This document shows positions 1 through 5,125 of a DNA stretch of 5,937 nt, in pieces. Origin of the DNA: an uncultured Clostridium sp. (GTDB lineage Bacteria > Bacillota > Clostridia > UBA1212 > UBA1255); assembly GCA_900555605.1 (NCBI GenBank), contig USLW01000141.1, positions 1 to 5,937 of the forward strand. The letters are read 5' to 3'. The notes under the pieces were generated by a model. That model saw nothing but the letters and a program-made list of their open reading frames with translations, did no database searches and was not told where the DNA came from. Position numbers and translations under genes: made by a program. Within the stretch, counting starts at the first letter, position 1, and the number at the start of each line of letters is the position of its first letter.

Positions 1-152
1 GAAGCTATAATTTTAATCAGTGTAGATTTTCCGGCGCCGTTTTCACCGATCAGTCCCATGATGCACCCCTGTTCAAGAGAAAAGCTCACATCCTGCAGCT
101 GAAAATCTTCATATGATTTCGATACATGTTCCAATTGTAAAATTTGATCCAT
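1..152 (-). CDS. ABC transporter ATP-binding protein, N-terminus (partial)
   Basis: This is the first 50 codons of an ABC ATPase; the gene continues beyond the left edge. The translation begins [18 protein letters not shown] and reaches a clear Walker A motif, GENGAGKST, at about residues 37-45, where ATP phosphate is bound. The Y in SKSY is the usual A-loop aromatic that stacks on adenine. The opening resembles the BcrA/YtrB type of ATPase (family knowledge), which drives a separate membrane permease for export of antibiotics or other compounds; the signature and Walker B motifs are not in view. The start at 152 is chosen for its fit to the family N-terminus and a GAGG sequence 6 nt upstream. 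An in-frame ATG at 158, with AAAGGA 5 nt upstream, is nearly as good. It follows a YtrA-type GntR gene by 85 bp on the same strand, a common regulator-transporter pairing, so it is probably controlled by that repressor. The substrate cannot be told. Confidence 0.9.
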   Translation of the reverse strand, partial: MDQILQLEHVSKSYEDFQLQDVSFSLEQGCIMGLIGENGAGKSTLIKIIA

Positions 153-196
153 ATGCATCCTCATCCTTTCCGTAAATGTGCCCTTTGTATCCTGCA

Positions 197-210
197 CCGG
201 CTTCGGCCGG
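197..210. repeat. GC-rich hairpin between gntR and the ABC gene
   Basis: CCGGC (197-201) and GCCGG (206-210) form a perfect 5-bp stem around a TTCG loop as read on the plus strand. After one mismatch, two more pairs (194-195 with 212-213) can extend it. On the transcribed minus strand the loop reads CGAA. No T-run follows in either direction, so it is not a simple terminator. It could adjust the ratio of regulator to transporter or stabilise an mRNA end, but that is inference. The surrounding 85 bp is clearly more GC-rich than its neighbours. Confidence 0.45.
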
Positions 211-237
211 CGCGGCCTCGACCCCAATGCCTCCCCA

Positions 238-624
238 TTATTGTCCGGATTCATCAGGTTGATATAATACCGACAGCATTTCAATCAGCTCCTGCAGATT
301 GAGTCCGCAGGCCGCCGCCTGCTCGGCAGCTTCTTGCAAATGCATCTCAATCATCCGCAGCTTCTGCTCTTTCATCAGCGCCGCGTTCTGTCCCGCTACA
401 AAGCTGCCCTTGCCGGTAATCGAAACAATAAATCCGTCCCGTTCCAGTTCCTCATACGCACGCTTTGTGGTAATTACGCTGATGCGTAATTCTTTTGCCA
501 AAAGACGCATGGACGGCAGCGGGTCTCCTGATTGCAGCCGGCCTGTTAAAATCTGATTTTTCAGCTGTGTTGCAATCTGTTCATAGATAGGCTGTTCTCC
601 GGTATTTCTGATGATAATCTCCAA
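238..624 (-). CDS. GntR family transcriptional regulator, YtrA subfamily
   Basis: This is a 128-residue DNA-binding repressor. Residues 11-77 form the GntR winged helix: [14 protein letters not shown] is the first helix, [20 protein letters not shown] is the helix-turn-helix, and [21 protein letters not shown] is the last helix plus wing. Only about 50 residues follow, predicted helical. That matches the short dimerisation tail of YtrA-type regulators and is too short for the large effector domains of FadR or HutC types. I place the start at TTG (622-624) because AAAGGAG lies 8 nt upstream. An in-frame ATG at 640-642 has no ribosome binding site, would carry AAAGGAG inside its own codons, and would leave a leader of only a few nucleotides after the promoter. 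Still longer readings run through the promoter. The next gene encodes an ABC ATPase, so the likely role is control of that transporter operon and of itself through the repeats at 641-678. The inducer is unknown. Confidence 0.92.
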   Translation of the reverse strand: MEIIIRNTGEQPIYEQIATQLKNQILTGRLQSGDPLPSMRLLAKELRISVITTKRAYEELERDGFIVSITGKGSFVAGQNAALMKEQKLRMIEMHLQEAAEQAAACGLNLQELIEMLSVLYQPDESGQ

Positions 625-640
625 AGCGCGGTCTCCTTTC

Positions 641-678
641 ATATTGTATATGTACATTATATACAATATATACAATAT
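641..678. promoter_or_regulatory. Probable operator: inverted repeat plus a third half-site
   Basis: ATATTGTATAT (641-651) and ATATACAATAT (659-669) are perfect 11-bp inverted arms separated by 7 bp. A further copy of TATACAATAT follows at 669-678, sharing one base with the second arm and in direct orientation to it. The array covers the space between the -35 and -10 boxes, the -10 itself and the region around the transcription start. This is the position expected for repression by steric block. Palindromic operators of this kind overlapping their own promoter are usual for GntR repressors (family knowledge). That the adjacent GntR protein binds here is inference. Confidence 0.72.
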
Positions 679-683
679 GTCAA
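656..683 (-). promoter_or_regulatory. Sigma-A type promoter of the gntR-ABC operon
   Basis: On the minus strand, TTGACA (683-678) and TATAAT (661-656) are both perfect consensus hexamers with a 16-bp spacer. Transcription would begin near 649-650, giving a leader of about 25 nt to the TTG start. Such a strong promoter, filled with repeat half-sites, fits a gene pair held off by a repressor. Confidence 0.85.
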
Positions 684-794
684 GTAAAATCTGCAAGAGA
701 TGCTCCCGTAAAATCGCGCAGGGTTCATATTCCTCCCTGAAGCATACAAAAGGGGATGTAAAAAAGTCGAACAAAAGAAAAAAACTTATATAAT

Positions 795-843
795 AAATCC
801 CGGTAAAATCATGATCTGCCATGACTTTGCCGGGATTTTTTTT
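795..843. terminator. Strong intrinsic terminator hairpin, possibly bidirectional
   Basis: AAATCCCGG (795-803) pairs with CCGGGATTT (830-838). The stem continues through a G-T pair, three A-T pairs and, after one mismatch, TCATG/CATGA around a 6-nt loop. That makes about 18 pairs in all. On the plus strand eight T residues end the element (836-843), the better terminator reading. On the minus strand the following sequence is T-rich but broken by A residues, so it could back up the terminator at 845-871 for the lipoprotein gene. No convincing plus-strand gene lies upstream to account for the stronger orientation. Confidence 0.75.
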
Positions 844-844
844 G

Positions 845-871
845 AAAAAGGGAGACTTTTCTACAGTCCCC
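845..871 (-). terminator. Intrinsic terminator of the lipoprotein gene
   Basis: Read on the minus strand, GGGGACT (871-865) pairs with AGTCTCCC (857-850). This gives seven pairs with one bulged U around a 7-nt loop, followed at once by five T residues (849-845). It lies about 35 nt past the stop codon of the lipoprotein gene, the normal place for its terminator, and ahead of a second hairpin at 795-843. Confidence 0.7.
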
Positions 872-905
872 TTATGTCAATATCGTTTTATTCAAAAAAT
901 ACTTC

Positions 906-1823
906 TTACTTTTCTGTTATCGATACGTTGTCGATGGTTGTCTGGGAATAGTGGCTGAATACCTTAAAATATCCCATAGGTTCATTTTTATAAATATTAT
1001 TCACATCATCCCAAATCTTTGTACCGGCGCCGTCATAGCATACAATCTTATCGCCTGTCAGATCCGCGCGCAGCAAAAGAACCTGTTCGCCTGCGCTCGT
1101 CGTCATATAGAATGCGATTTCCTCTTTGCTGTCTACAACAGATAAGGTATGCAGCTCATCAAACGGTTCAGGCAATATGATCTTGCCGTGTCCGCTCTGC
1201 CAATAGTTCCAGTCCGGAAAAATCGGTGCTTCTTTAGAGCCTTCACTGAATGCGATCCAGAAACCGTACGCCTCTTTATGGTACGGAATATAGGCCGGCT
1301 CCGGCCCGGTTACACGGCATCCGACAAAGGTACATACCGGATTAAAGGTCTCGCCCGGGGTCTCCCGGTAATTTTTGGTCCGCACATCTATTTTGAATTC
1401 CACACGATCATGATCCTCCACGTTATATTCATAATCCGGTGTATATACGAACCACTGGTCGAAAAATGCGCTGCCGTCCCATCCGAGCCACAGCATCTCA
1501 TCCTGGAACACTGCTCCCGCTGGCTGCACTCCGCCGGCTGAATCGAATAAATAGGAATAATCTGATTCCTCATTATTATCAAAGGATTCCTGATAGGCAA
1601 GGCCCGGCGCTTTAGTCGTCGTGGGAGCCTCCGGCGTCTGATCCCCGCCTGTAGGCGTACTGTTTCCCGGCGTCTCGGTGCTTTCAGCAGGAGGAACCGC
1701 GGTACCCTTAACTGCCGTGGGCGTCGGATGATCGCCGCCGCTGGTTTCCGCACAGCCCGCCAGCCCCAAAATCATGACAGCGGCAAAGATAAAAAACAAA
1801 CAAAAATATTTCTGATATTTCAT
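906..1823 (-). CDS. Secreted lipoprotein with Thr/Pro-rich linker and probable lectin-like beta-sandwich domain
   Basis: This is a 305-residue predicted lipoprotein. Residues 1-23 are a short basic N-terminus and hydrophobic core ending in the lipobox LAGC, with Cys24 as the lipidated residue. It should therefore be anchored on the outer face of the membrane. Residues about 31-74 are a low-complexity Thr/Pro/Gly/Ala stalk (PTPT, TETPGNSTPT, TPEAPTTT). The rest, from YQESFDNNEES to the end, is rich in aromatics and alternating hydrophobics. It closes with MGYFKVFSHYSQTTIDNVSI, a strand pattern typical of concanavalin A-like beta-sandwich domains of carbohydrate-binding or glycan-acting proteins (inference; no catalytic pair can be pointed to). 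Start: ATG with AAAGGAG 8 nt upstream. It is divergent from an AraC-type regulator and has its own terminator at 845-871, so it is probably monocistronic. The ligand is unknown. Confidence 0.85.
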   Translation of the reverse strand: MKYQKYFCLFFIFAAVMILGLAGCAETSGGDHPTPTAVKGTAVPPAESTETPGNSTPTGGDQTPEAPTTTKAPGLAYQESFDNNEESDYSYLFDSAGGVQPAGAVFQDEMLWLGWDGSAFFDQWFVYTPDYEYNVEDHDRVEFKIDVRTKNYRETPGETFNPVCTFVGCRVTGPEPAYIPYHKEAYGFWIAFSEGSKEAPIFPDWNYWQSGHGKIILPEPFDELHTLSVVDSKEEIAFYMTTSAGEQVLLLRADLTGDKIVCYDGAGTKIWDDVNNIYKNEPMGYFKVFSHYSQTTIDNVSITEK

Positions 1824-1856
1824 AAAGACTGCTCCTTTCTGTCTATCTATATATAA

Positions 1857-1885
1857 ATTATAAATGGATCACAAATTGATTTACA
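1857..1885 (-). promoter_or_regulatory. Possible promoter of the lipoprotein gene
   Basis: On the minus strand a perfect TATAAT (1862-1857) is preceded, 17 bp upstream, by TGTAAA (1885-1880), which matches only three of six consensus -35 bases. A start near 1850 would give a leader of about 27 nt. The weak -35 would fit a promoter that needs an activator, but this is a guess; other TATAAT words nearby lack any -35. Confidence 0.4.
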
Positions 1886-2049
1886 TTCTTGATTATAGCT
1901 GATTATATCATGCGCAGAGACGGAAAAAAATGACGAATCATAACGGACTCGCATAACATTTCGTAACTTTTTATTCACAAGAAAGATACAACTTAGAATC
2001 GGATCCATAACAGCCGTTTGAAAGCAGCAGCACTGCCGGACCCCGCTGC

Positions 2050-2078
2050 TTGATTGATGCCGTAAAAACTGTTATACT
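2050..2078 (+). promoter_or_regulatory. Sigma-A type promoter of the AraC-family gene
   Basis: TTGATT (2050-2055) and TATACT (2073-2078) are separated by exactly 17 bp and match the consensus hexamers at four and five of six positions. The start of transcription would be near 2085, only about 20 nt before the ATG, so the leader holds little more than the ribosome binding site GGGGG (2091-2095). An inverted repeat, AAGCAGC/GCTGCTT, abuts the -35 box and might be an operator. Confidence 0.7.
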
Positions 2079-2105
2079 TCAAAATAAAAAGGGGGTAATC
2101 GGGAA

Positions 2106-3173
2106 ATGGATACGGCCTTGCATCCGGAAGAGCTTTTAGAGCCGCTGAACGAAGAAGAGCTGGTGCTGAAACAATACTATTATGCCAAACAGCAGGAAGA
2201 TACATTCCGGGCATTTTTGGATGAGGTTGCGAAAAATCCGGAGCTTATCAGCACCGTATATATTCCCGAATGCAATAATAATACATATACCGTTTTTACG
2301 GAACAGATCATCTTTCAGGGGGAAAATGAAAATATCACGGTCTGCCAGCATCGGCGCTATTCACCTGTTTTTGAACATAAGCATACGATTTTTGAAATCG
2401 TATACGTGCTGAAAGGGCAATGTGAAAATACCGTGGACGGCTGCGTCATGTCTCTTCATACCGGAGACCTTTGTATTGTTGCGCCGAATGTCACACATGC
2501 GCTGGCGGTATTTGACAATAGTCTTATCATCAATATTTTAATACGAAAGACGACTTTTAATGAAACCTTTTTCAAGCTGCTGTCAACAGACAACCTGCTC
2601 TCTTCATTTTTCAACAAGATCTTATATGCCAACGAATTCAATAATTATATTAATTTTCACACGCAGGGAGACGTGAAGCTGAAAACGCTGCTGGACTATC
2701 TGATCTGCGAGAGCTTTGTGAATGATCGTTTCAGCAGTGTCTGCATGGAAAGCCTGCTGATGTCCGCATTCAGTATTCTGCTGCGGAATCACAGCAATAA
2801 TGCCGAGCTTTCCCATACCACGAATCCCAAATTCTCCAAAGTGGTCCATGTCATCCAATACATCCGGGAAAACTATAAAACCGTTACTTTAGACAGCGTC
2901 TCCCGTTATTTTAACTATGCGACGCCCTACCTGAGCCGGATGATCAAAGAGGCCACGGGCATGACCTTTTCGGATATTGTGGCGGATATCAAGTACAACA
3001 AAGCGGTGATGCTGCTTCTGAACACAGATATGACTGTATTGGAAATCAGCGAGGCCGCCGGCTTTGGAAGCACAGAACATTTTCATCGGACTTTTAAAAA
3101 GAAAAGCGGAGTCACGCCTGTGCAGTTCCGTTCTCAGCATCAGAACCCCAAAAATCCGGTTCTCCGAAGATAG
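2106..3173 (+). CDS. AraC family transcriptional regulator with N-terminal cupin-type sensor domain
   Basis: This is a 355-residue transcription factor. Residues about 80-135 (SPVFEHKHTIFEIVYVLKG, then the strand pair around HTGDLCIVAPNVTHAL) form the double-stranded beta-barrel sensor typical of sugar-responsive AraC proteins. Residues about 245-345 are the AraC DNA-binding domain with two helix-turn-helix units. The first is TLDSVSRYFNYATPYLSRMIKEATG. The second, EISEAAGFGSTEHFHRTFKKKSGVTP, carries the family hallmark: a glycine-phenylalanine turn, an aromatic-rich recognition helix and a G-x-TP ending. Residues 1-75 are an extra N-terminal segment with no domain I recognise. The ATG has GGGGG 10 nt upstream. 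It is divergent from a lipoprotein gene that may bind glycans, and AraC members often control a neighbour, so regulation of that gene is plausible but not shown. It is convergent with the YitT-family gene, with a gap of only 17 bp. Confidence 0.92.
   Translation: MDTALHPEELLEPLNEEELVLKQYYYAKQQEDTFRAFLDEVAKNPELISTVYIPECNNNTYTVFTEQIIFQGENENITVCQHRRYSPVFEHKHTIFEIVYVLKGQCENTVDGCVMSLHTGDLCIVAPNVTHALAVFDNSLIINILIRKTTFNETFFKLLSTDNLLSSFFNKILYANEFNNYINFHTQGDVKLKTLLDYLICESFVNDRFSSVCMESLLMSAFSILLRNHSNNAELSHTTNPKFSKVVHVIQYIRENYKTVTLDSVSRYFNYATPYLSRMIKEATGMTFSDIVADIKYNKAVMLLLNTDMTVLEISEAAGFGSTEHFHRTFKKKSGVTPVQFRSQHQNPKNPVLRR
3150..3168 (-). terminator. Weak candidate terminator of the YitT-family gene
   Basis: On the minus strand TTCGG (3168-3164) can pair with CCGGA (3159-3155) around a four-base AGAA loop, followed directly by five T residues (3154-3150). 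It lies about 23 nt past the YitT-family stop codon, inside the last codons of the convergent AraC-type gene. The stem is short and includes a G-T pair, so this is only a candidate. I see no clear plus-strand terminator for the AraC-type gene. Confidence 0.3.
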
Positions 3174-3190
3174 GCTCAGCGGTGTGCTTT

Positions 3191-4057
3191 TTAATACAGT
3201 CCTTTTGCTTCACGAACATCATTGATAATCAGAAATGCTTCTTTATCGAATTCGTCCGCAATCCGTCTCAGCGCCGGAAGCTGCCGGTTATATACCACAC
3301 ACCAGAGGATCATGACTTCCTCCTTGGTATACATGCCCTCTCCCCGCAGCCGCGTAACGCCACGGGAAAGCCGCTTCATAATCGCCTCACTGATTTCCTC
3401 AGGCGCGGCAGTGATAATATAAATTTCCTTTGCGTAATTTACGCCCGCTTCCACCACATCAATCACCTTGGAGGAAATAAATACCGCAACCGCCGAATAG
3501 AGTGCAGCCGTCAGACTGCCGTAGGTCAGCGCAACCACAAACAGAAACAGCACGTCAAAACCTAATACCAGCTGCCCCAGCGTCAGCCAGCTCAGCTTTC
3601 TCTGCAGCAATCTGGCAGCAATATCCGTGCCTCCTGTGGTGGCGCCGCCCCGGAGGATCAGTCCTAAACCGATTCCCAGCAGAAAACCGCCGCACACAGC
3701 GTACAGCAAAAAATCAGCCGGCGCGCCCTCTGCCGCGCCAAACAGCTGCCCGTCCAAAAGCGGAGCAAGATACGGGGTGACATGGGACACCGCATCGATC
3801 ATAATTGAAAAAAGTACCGTTCCGACAATGCTTTTTACAGCAAATTGCCTTCCCAGTACTTTATAGCCCGCGGCAAACAGCGGTATATTTAATATCAACG
3901 TCAGAATGCCCACCGGCAAAATGCCGTTTGTCACTTTACTGACCACCGTTGCAACGCCGGAAATCCCCCCCGGCGCAATATTGTTCGGAATCAGAAACAG
4001 ATCCAGTCCGAGGGCAGCGACAATCGCTCCGCATAATACGTAAATCGCCTTTTTCAT
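3191..4057 (-). CDS. YitT family integral membrane protein (YitT/DUF161 + DUF2179)
   Basis: This is a 288-residue membrane protein. The first part, about residues 1-200, is hydrophobic with probably five or six membrane segments. It holds two signatures of the YitT family: LFLIPNNIAPGGISG near residues 21-35 and LRGGATTGGTDI near residues 135-146. The C-terminal part, about 212-286 (KEIYIIT, GVTRLRGEGMYTKEE, LPALRRIADEFDKEAFLIINDV), is the soluble DUF2179 domain found in the same architecture. The transport or signalling role of the family is not established, so no substrate is proposed. I chose ATG at 4057 because family members start with M-K-K before the first membrane segment. GTG at 4069 is also open and an in-frame stop lies just upstream of it; neither has a strong ribosome binding site. 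It follows yebC by 85 bp without a recognisable promoter, so read-through from yebC is likely. Confidence 0.93.
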   Translation of the reverse strand: MKKAIYVLCGAIVAALGLDLFLIPNNIAPGGISGVATVVSKVTNGILPVGILTLILNIPLFAAGYKVLGRQFAVKSIVGTVLFSIMIDAVSHVTPYLAPLLDGQLFGAAEGAPADFLLYAVCGGFLLGIGLGLILRGGATTGGTDIAARLLQRKLSWLTLGQLVLGFDVLFLFVVALTYGSLTAALYSAVAVFISSKVIDVVEAGVNYAKEIYIITAAPEEISEAIMKRLSRGVTRLRGEGMYTKEEVMILWCVVYNRQLPALRRIADEFDKEAFLIINDVREAKGLY

Positions 4058-4083
4058 CACTTCCGGCACAATCTGGCCGCAAT

Positions 4084-4101
4084 CGGCGGCTTAAGCCGCC
4101 G
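4084..4101. repeat. 18-bp perfect palindrome between yebC and the YitT-family gene
   Basis: CGGCGGCTTAAGCCGCCG is identical to its own reverse complement; in RNA it would fold to a 7-bp GC-rich stem with a TTAA loop. There is no T-run after it in either direction, so it is not a standard terminator. Another GCCGCC at 4131-4136 (GGCGGC in the minus-strand RNA) could compete for one arm. It may reduce expression of the downstream gene or protect yebC mRNA from 3' decay; both are inference. Confidence 0.55.
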
Positions 4102-4142
4102 TCTGATTCAGAATTCCGCAGCTTAGTCGGGCCGCCTTTGTA

Positions 4143-4868
4143 TCATGCTTCCCAGTTATGCCAAACCTCCATTACATCATCGTTGTCTTCCAAACCGTCG
4201 ATCAGCCGTTCGATCTGCTCTAACTGTTTTTCATCTGTCAGCGTCACATAGCTTTGGGGAATCATGCTGACTTCCGCTTCAACAAAAGTATACCCTTTTT
4301 TCTCCATATTATCACGGACACTTGAAAATACCGCCGGATCCGAGGTGATTTCAAAGACGTCTCCGTCGGCGCTGAAGTCCTCTGCCCCGCTGTCCAGTGC
4401 ATCCATCATCACAGTTTCCTCATCAAGGTCTCCGTCGTCCTCAATGACGATCATGCCTTTTTTATCAAACATAAAGGACACGCATCCGCTTGTTCCGAGG
4501 TTTCCGCCGAATTTATCAAACAGATGGCGGATCTCAGCCGCAGTCCGGTTCCGGTTGTCCGTAACGGTTTCCACGATCACAGCAACGCCGGCCGGACCGT
4601 ATCCTTCATATATAATCTCCTCAAGACTATCGCCACTACCTTCTCCGGCGGCCTTTTTTATGCTCCTCTGTATATTGTCATTCGGCATATTGGCAGCCTT
4701 TGCCTTTGCAATCACGTCCTTCAGCTTGCTGTTGGACTCCGGATCAGGTCCCCCGGAACGTACAACAATCTGAATTTCTCTGCCTAATTTCGTAAAAACT
4801 TTTGCCTTCTGAGCATCGGATTTGCCCTTTTTATGCTTGATATTCGCCCACTTAGAATGACCAGACAC
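4143..4868 (-). CDS. yebC: YebC/PmpR family protein
   Basis: This is a full-length 241-residue member of the YebC/PmpR/TACO1 family. The N-terminus MSGHSKWANIKHKKGKSDAQ is the family signature. Further conserved blocks are KAKAANMPNDNIQRSIKKAAGE (about 54-75), YEGYGPAGVAVIVE (about 86-99), TDNRNRTAAEIRH (about 102-114) and GGNLGTSGCVSFMF (about 120-133). Family members were long annotated as transcriptional regulators. More recent work on bacterial and mitochondrial homologues links them to translation, including relief of ribosome stalling, so the label 'transcriptional regulator' should be used with care. The protein should be cytoplasmic. The start is GTG (4866-4868) with a strong GGAGG 7 nt upstream; the conserved second residue onward (SGHSKW) fixes it. 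It has its own promoter at 4929-4957 and probably drives the YitT-family gene downstream. Confidence 0.97.
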   Translation of the reverse strand: MSGHSKWANIKHKKGKSDAQKAKVFTKLGREIQIVVRSGGPDPESNSKLKDVIAKAKAANMPNDNIQRSIKKAAGEGSGDSLEEIIYEGYGPAGVAVIVETVTDNRNRTAAEIRHLFDKFGGNLGTSGCVSFMFDKKGMIVIEDDGDLDEETVMMDALDSGAEDFSADGDVFEITSDPAVFSSVRDNMEKKGYTFVEAEVSMIPQSYVTLTDEKQLEQIERLIDGLEDNDDVMEVWHNWEA

Positions 4869-4928
4869 AAAGATACCTCCAATTACCGAAATAGAATTGC
4901 TGTTGCAAAAATCATGCAGCGGTTATTT

Positions 4929-4957
4929 ATTATATAACGAAAGCCGGTTCAAGACAA
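4929..4957 (-). promoter_or_regulatory. Sigma-A type promoter of yebC
   Basis: On the minus strand TTGTCT (4957-4952) is followed after 17 bp by a perfect TATAAT (4934-4929). Transcription would begin near 4922, giving a leader of about 54 nt with GGAGG ahead of the GTG start. The -35 hexamer lies within the last codons of the 58-codon frame that ends at 4949, so yebC can be made independently of the upstream tpiA cluster. Confidence 0.82.
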
Positions 4958-5125
4958 GTGTCGGCTGCGTTTTCTCCGGCGCCGGACGATCCAAAGGAGG
5001 GACAGCCCCGCAATTGTAGCGCATAATACGCAGATATAAACGATCCGCATAGTCTGATACCGGTTCAGGTCCCGGATCTGCTTTTCCGAAAGTTCAACAT
5101 AAAAATGCGTATTTGTCGAATTCAT
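4949..5125 (-). CDS. 58-residue membrane protein, or displaced C-terminus of the upstream gene
   Basis: A reading frame of 58 codons begins at an ATG that overlaps the stop codon of the preceding gene (ATGA) and ends in TGA at 4949-4951. The product has a polar N-terminus (VELSEKQIRDLNRYQ), one membrane segment at about residues 26-47 (MRIVYICVL ... SLLWIV) and a strongly basic end, RRRRKRSRH. By the positive-inside rule the C-terminus is cytoplasmic. I do not recognise it. Two readings are possible. It may be a small membrane protein translated by coupling to the upstream gene. Or it may be the true C-terminus of that gene, shifted out of frame: the frame remains open for 13 codons before the ATG and reads sensibly there (RLDYNRDGV), and its topology completes that of the upstream protein. 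I lean to the second reading. Confidence 0.6.
   Translation of the reverse strand: MNSTNTHFYVELSEKQIRDLNRYQTMRIVYICVLCATIAGLSLLWIVRRRRKRSRHLS

Larger units (their letters stand above)
1824..2105. other. Divergent intergenic region, lipoprotein / araC-type gene
   Basis: The 282 bp hold the promoters of both flanking genes and several short repeats, but no open frame that I can support. GATTATA occurs twice 10 bp apart (1891-1897, 1901-1907), giving two TATAAT words on the minus strand without good -35 partners. CATAAC occurs at 1939-1944 and 1952-1957, with CGTAAC at 1962-1967. AAGCAGC (2022-2028) and GCTGCTT (2045-2051) are inverted copies that touch the -35 of the plus-strand promoter. Any of these could be regulator sites, but none matches a motif I know. 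Confidence 0.4.

Noticed and set aside
719..739. CAGGG/CCCTG hairpin upstream of the GntR promoter
   Set aside because: It has five pairs around an 11-nt loop with no T-run, and lies outside any transcript I can support, so chance is sufficient.
677..793. Plus-strand 38-codon frame with a CKRC motif next to the terminator
   Set aside because: It has no ribosome binding site and no convincing promoter. Lysine-rich sequence is what A-rich spacer would give. It is kept only as part of a finding.
625..822. Upstream extension of the GntR gene to an ATG at 822
   Set aside because: The extension runs through a perfect promoter, its repeats and the terminator hairpin region, is low-complexity (repeated YILYIMYIYN-like residues) and lacks GntR homology.
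1388..1753. 121-residue minus-strand frame inside the lipoprotein gene
   Set aside because: It is rich in Arg and Pro, a shadow of the Thr/Pro linker codons in another frame, while the lipoprotein frame has a signal peptide, lipobox and ribosome binding site.
1891..1910. Two TATAAT words on the minus strand upstream of the lipoprotein gene
   Set aside because: Neither has an acceptable -35 hexamer at 16-18 bp. They may simply reflect the AT-rich GATTATA repeat.
3502..3866. Plus-strand frames opposite the YitT-family gene
   Set aside because: They are Pro/Ala/Arg-rich antisense readings of hydrophobic codons with no signals of their own.
4264..4773. Long plus-strand frame opposite yebC (169 codons)
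   Set aside because: It is the antisense shadow of a highly conserved gene. Its serine-rich composition is typical of the complement of acidic and lysine codons, and it has no ribosome binding site.
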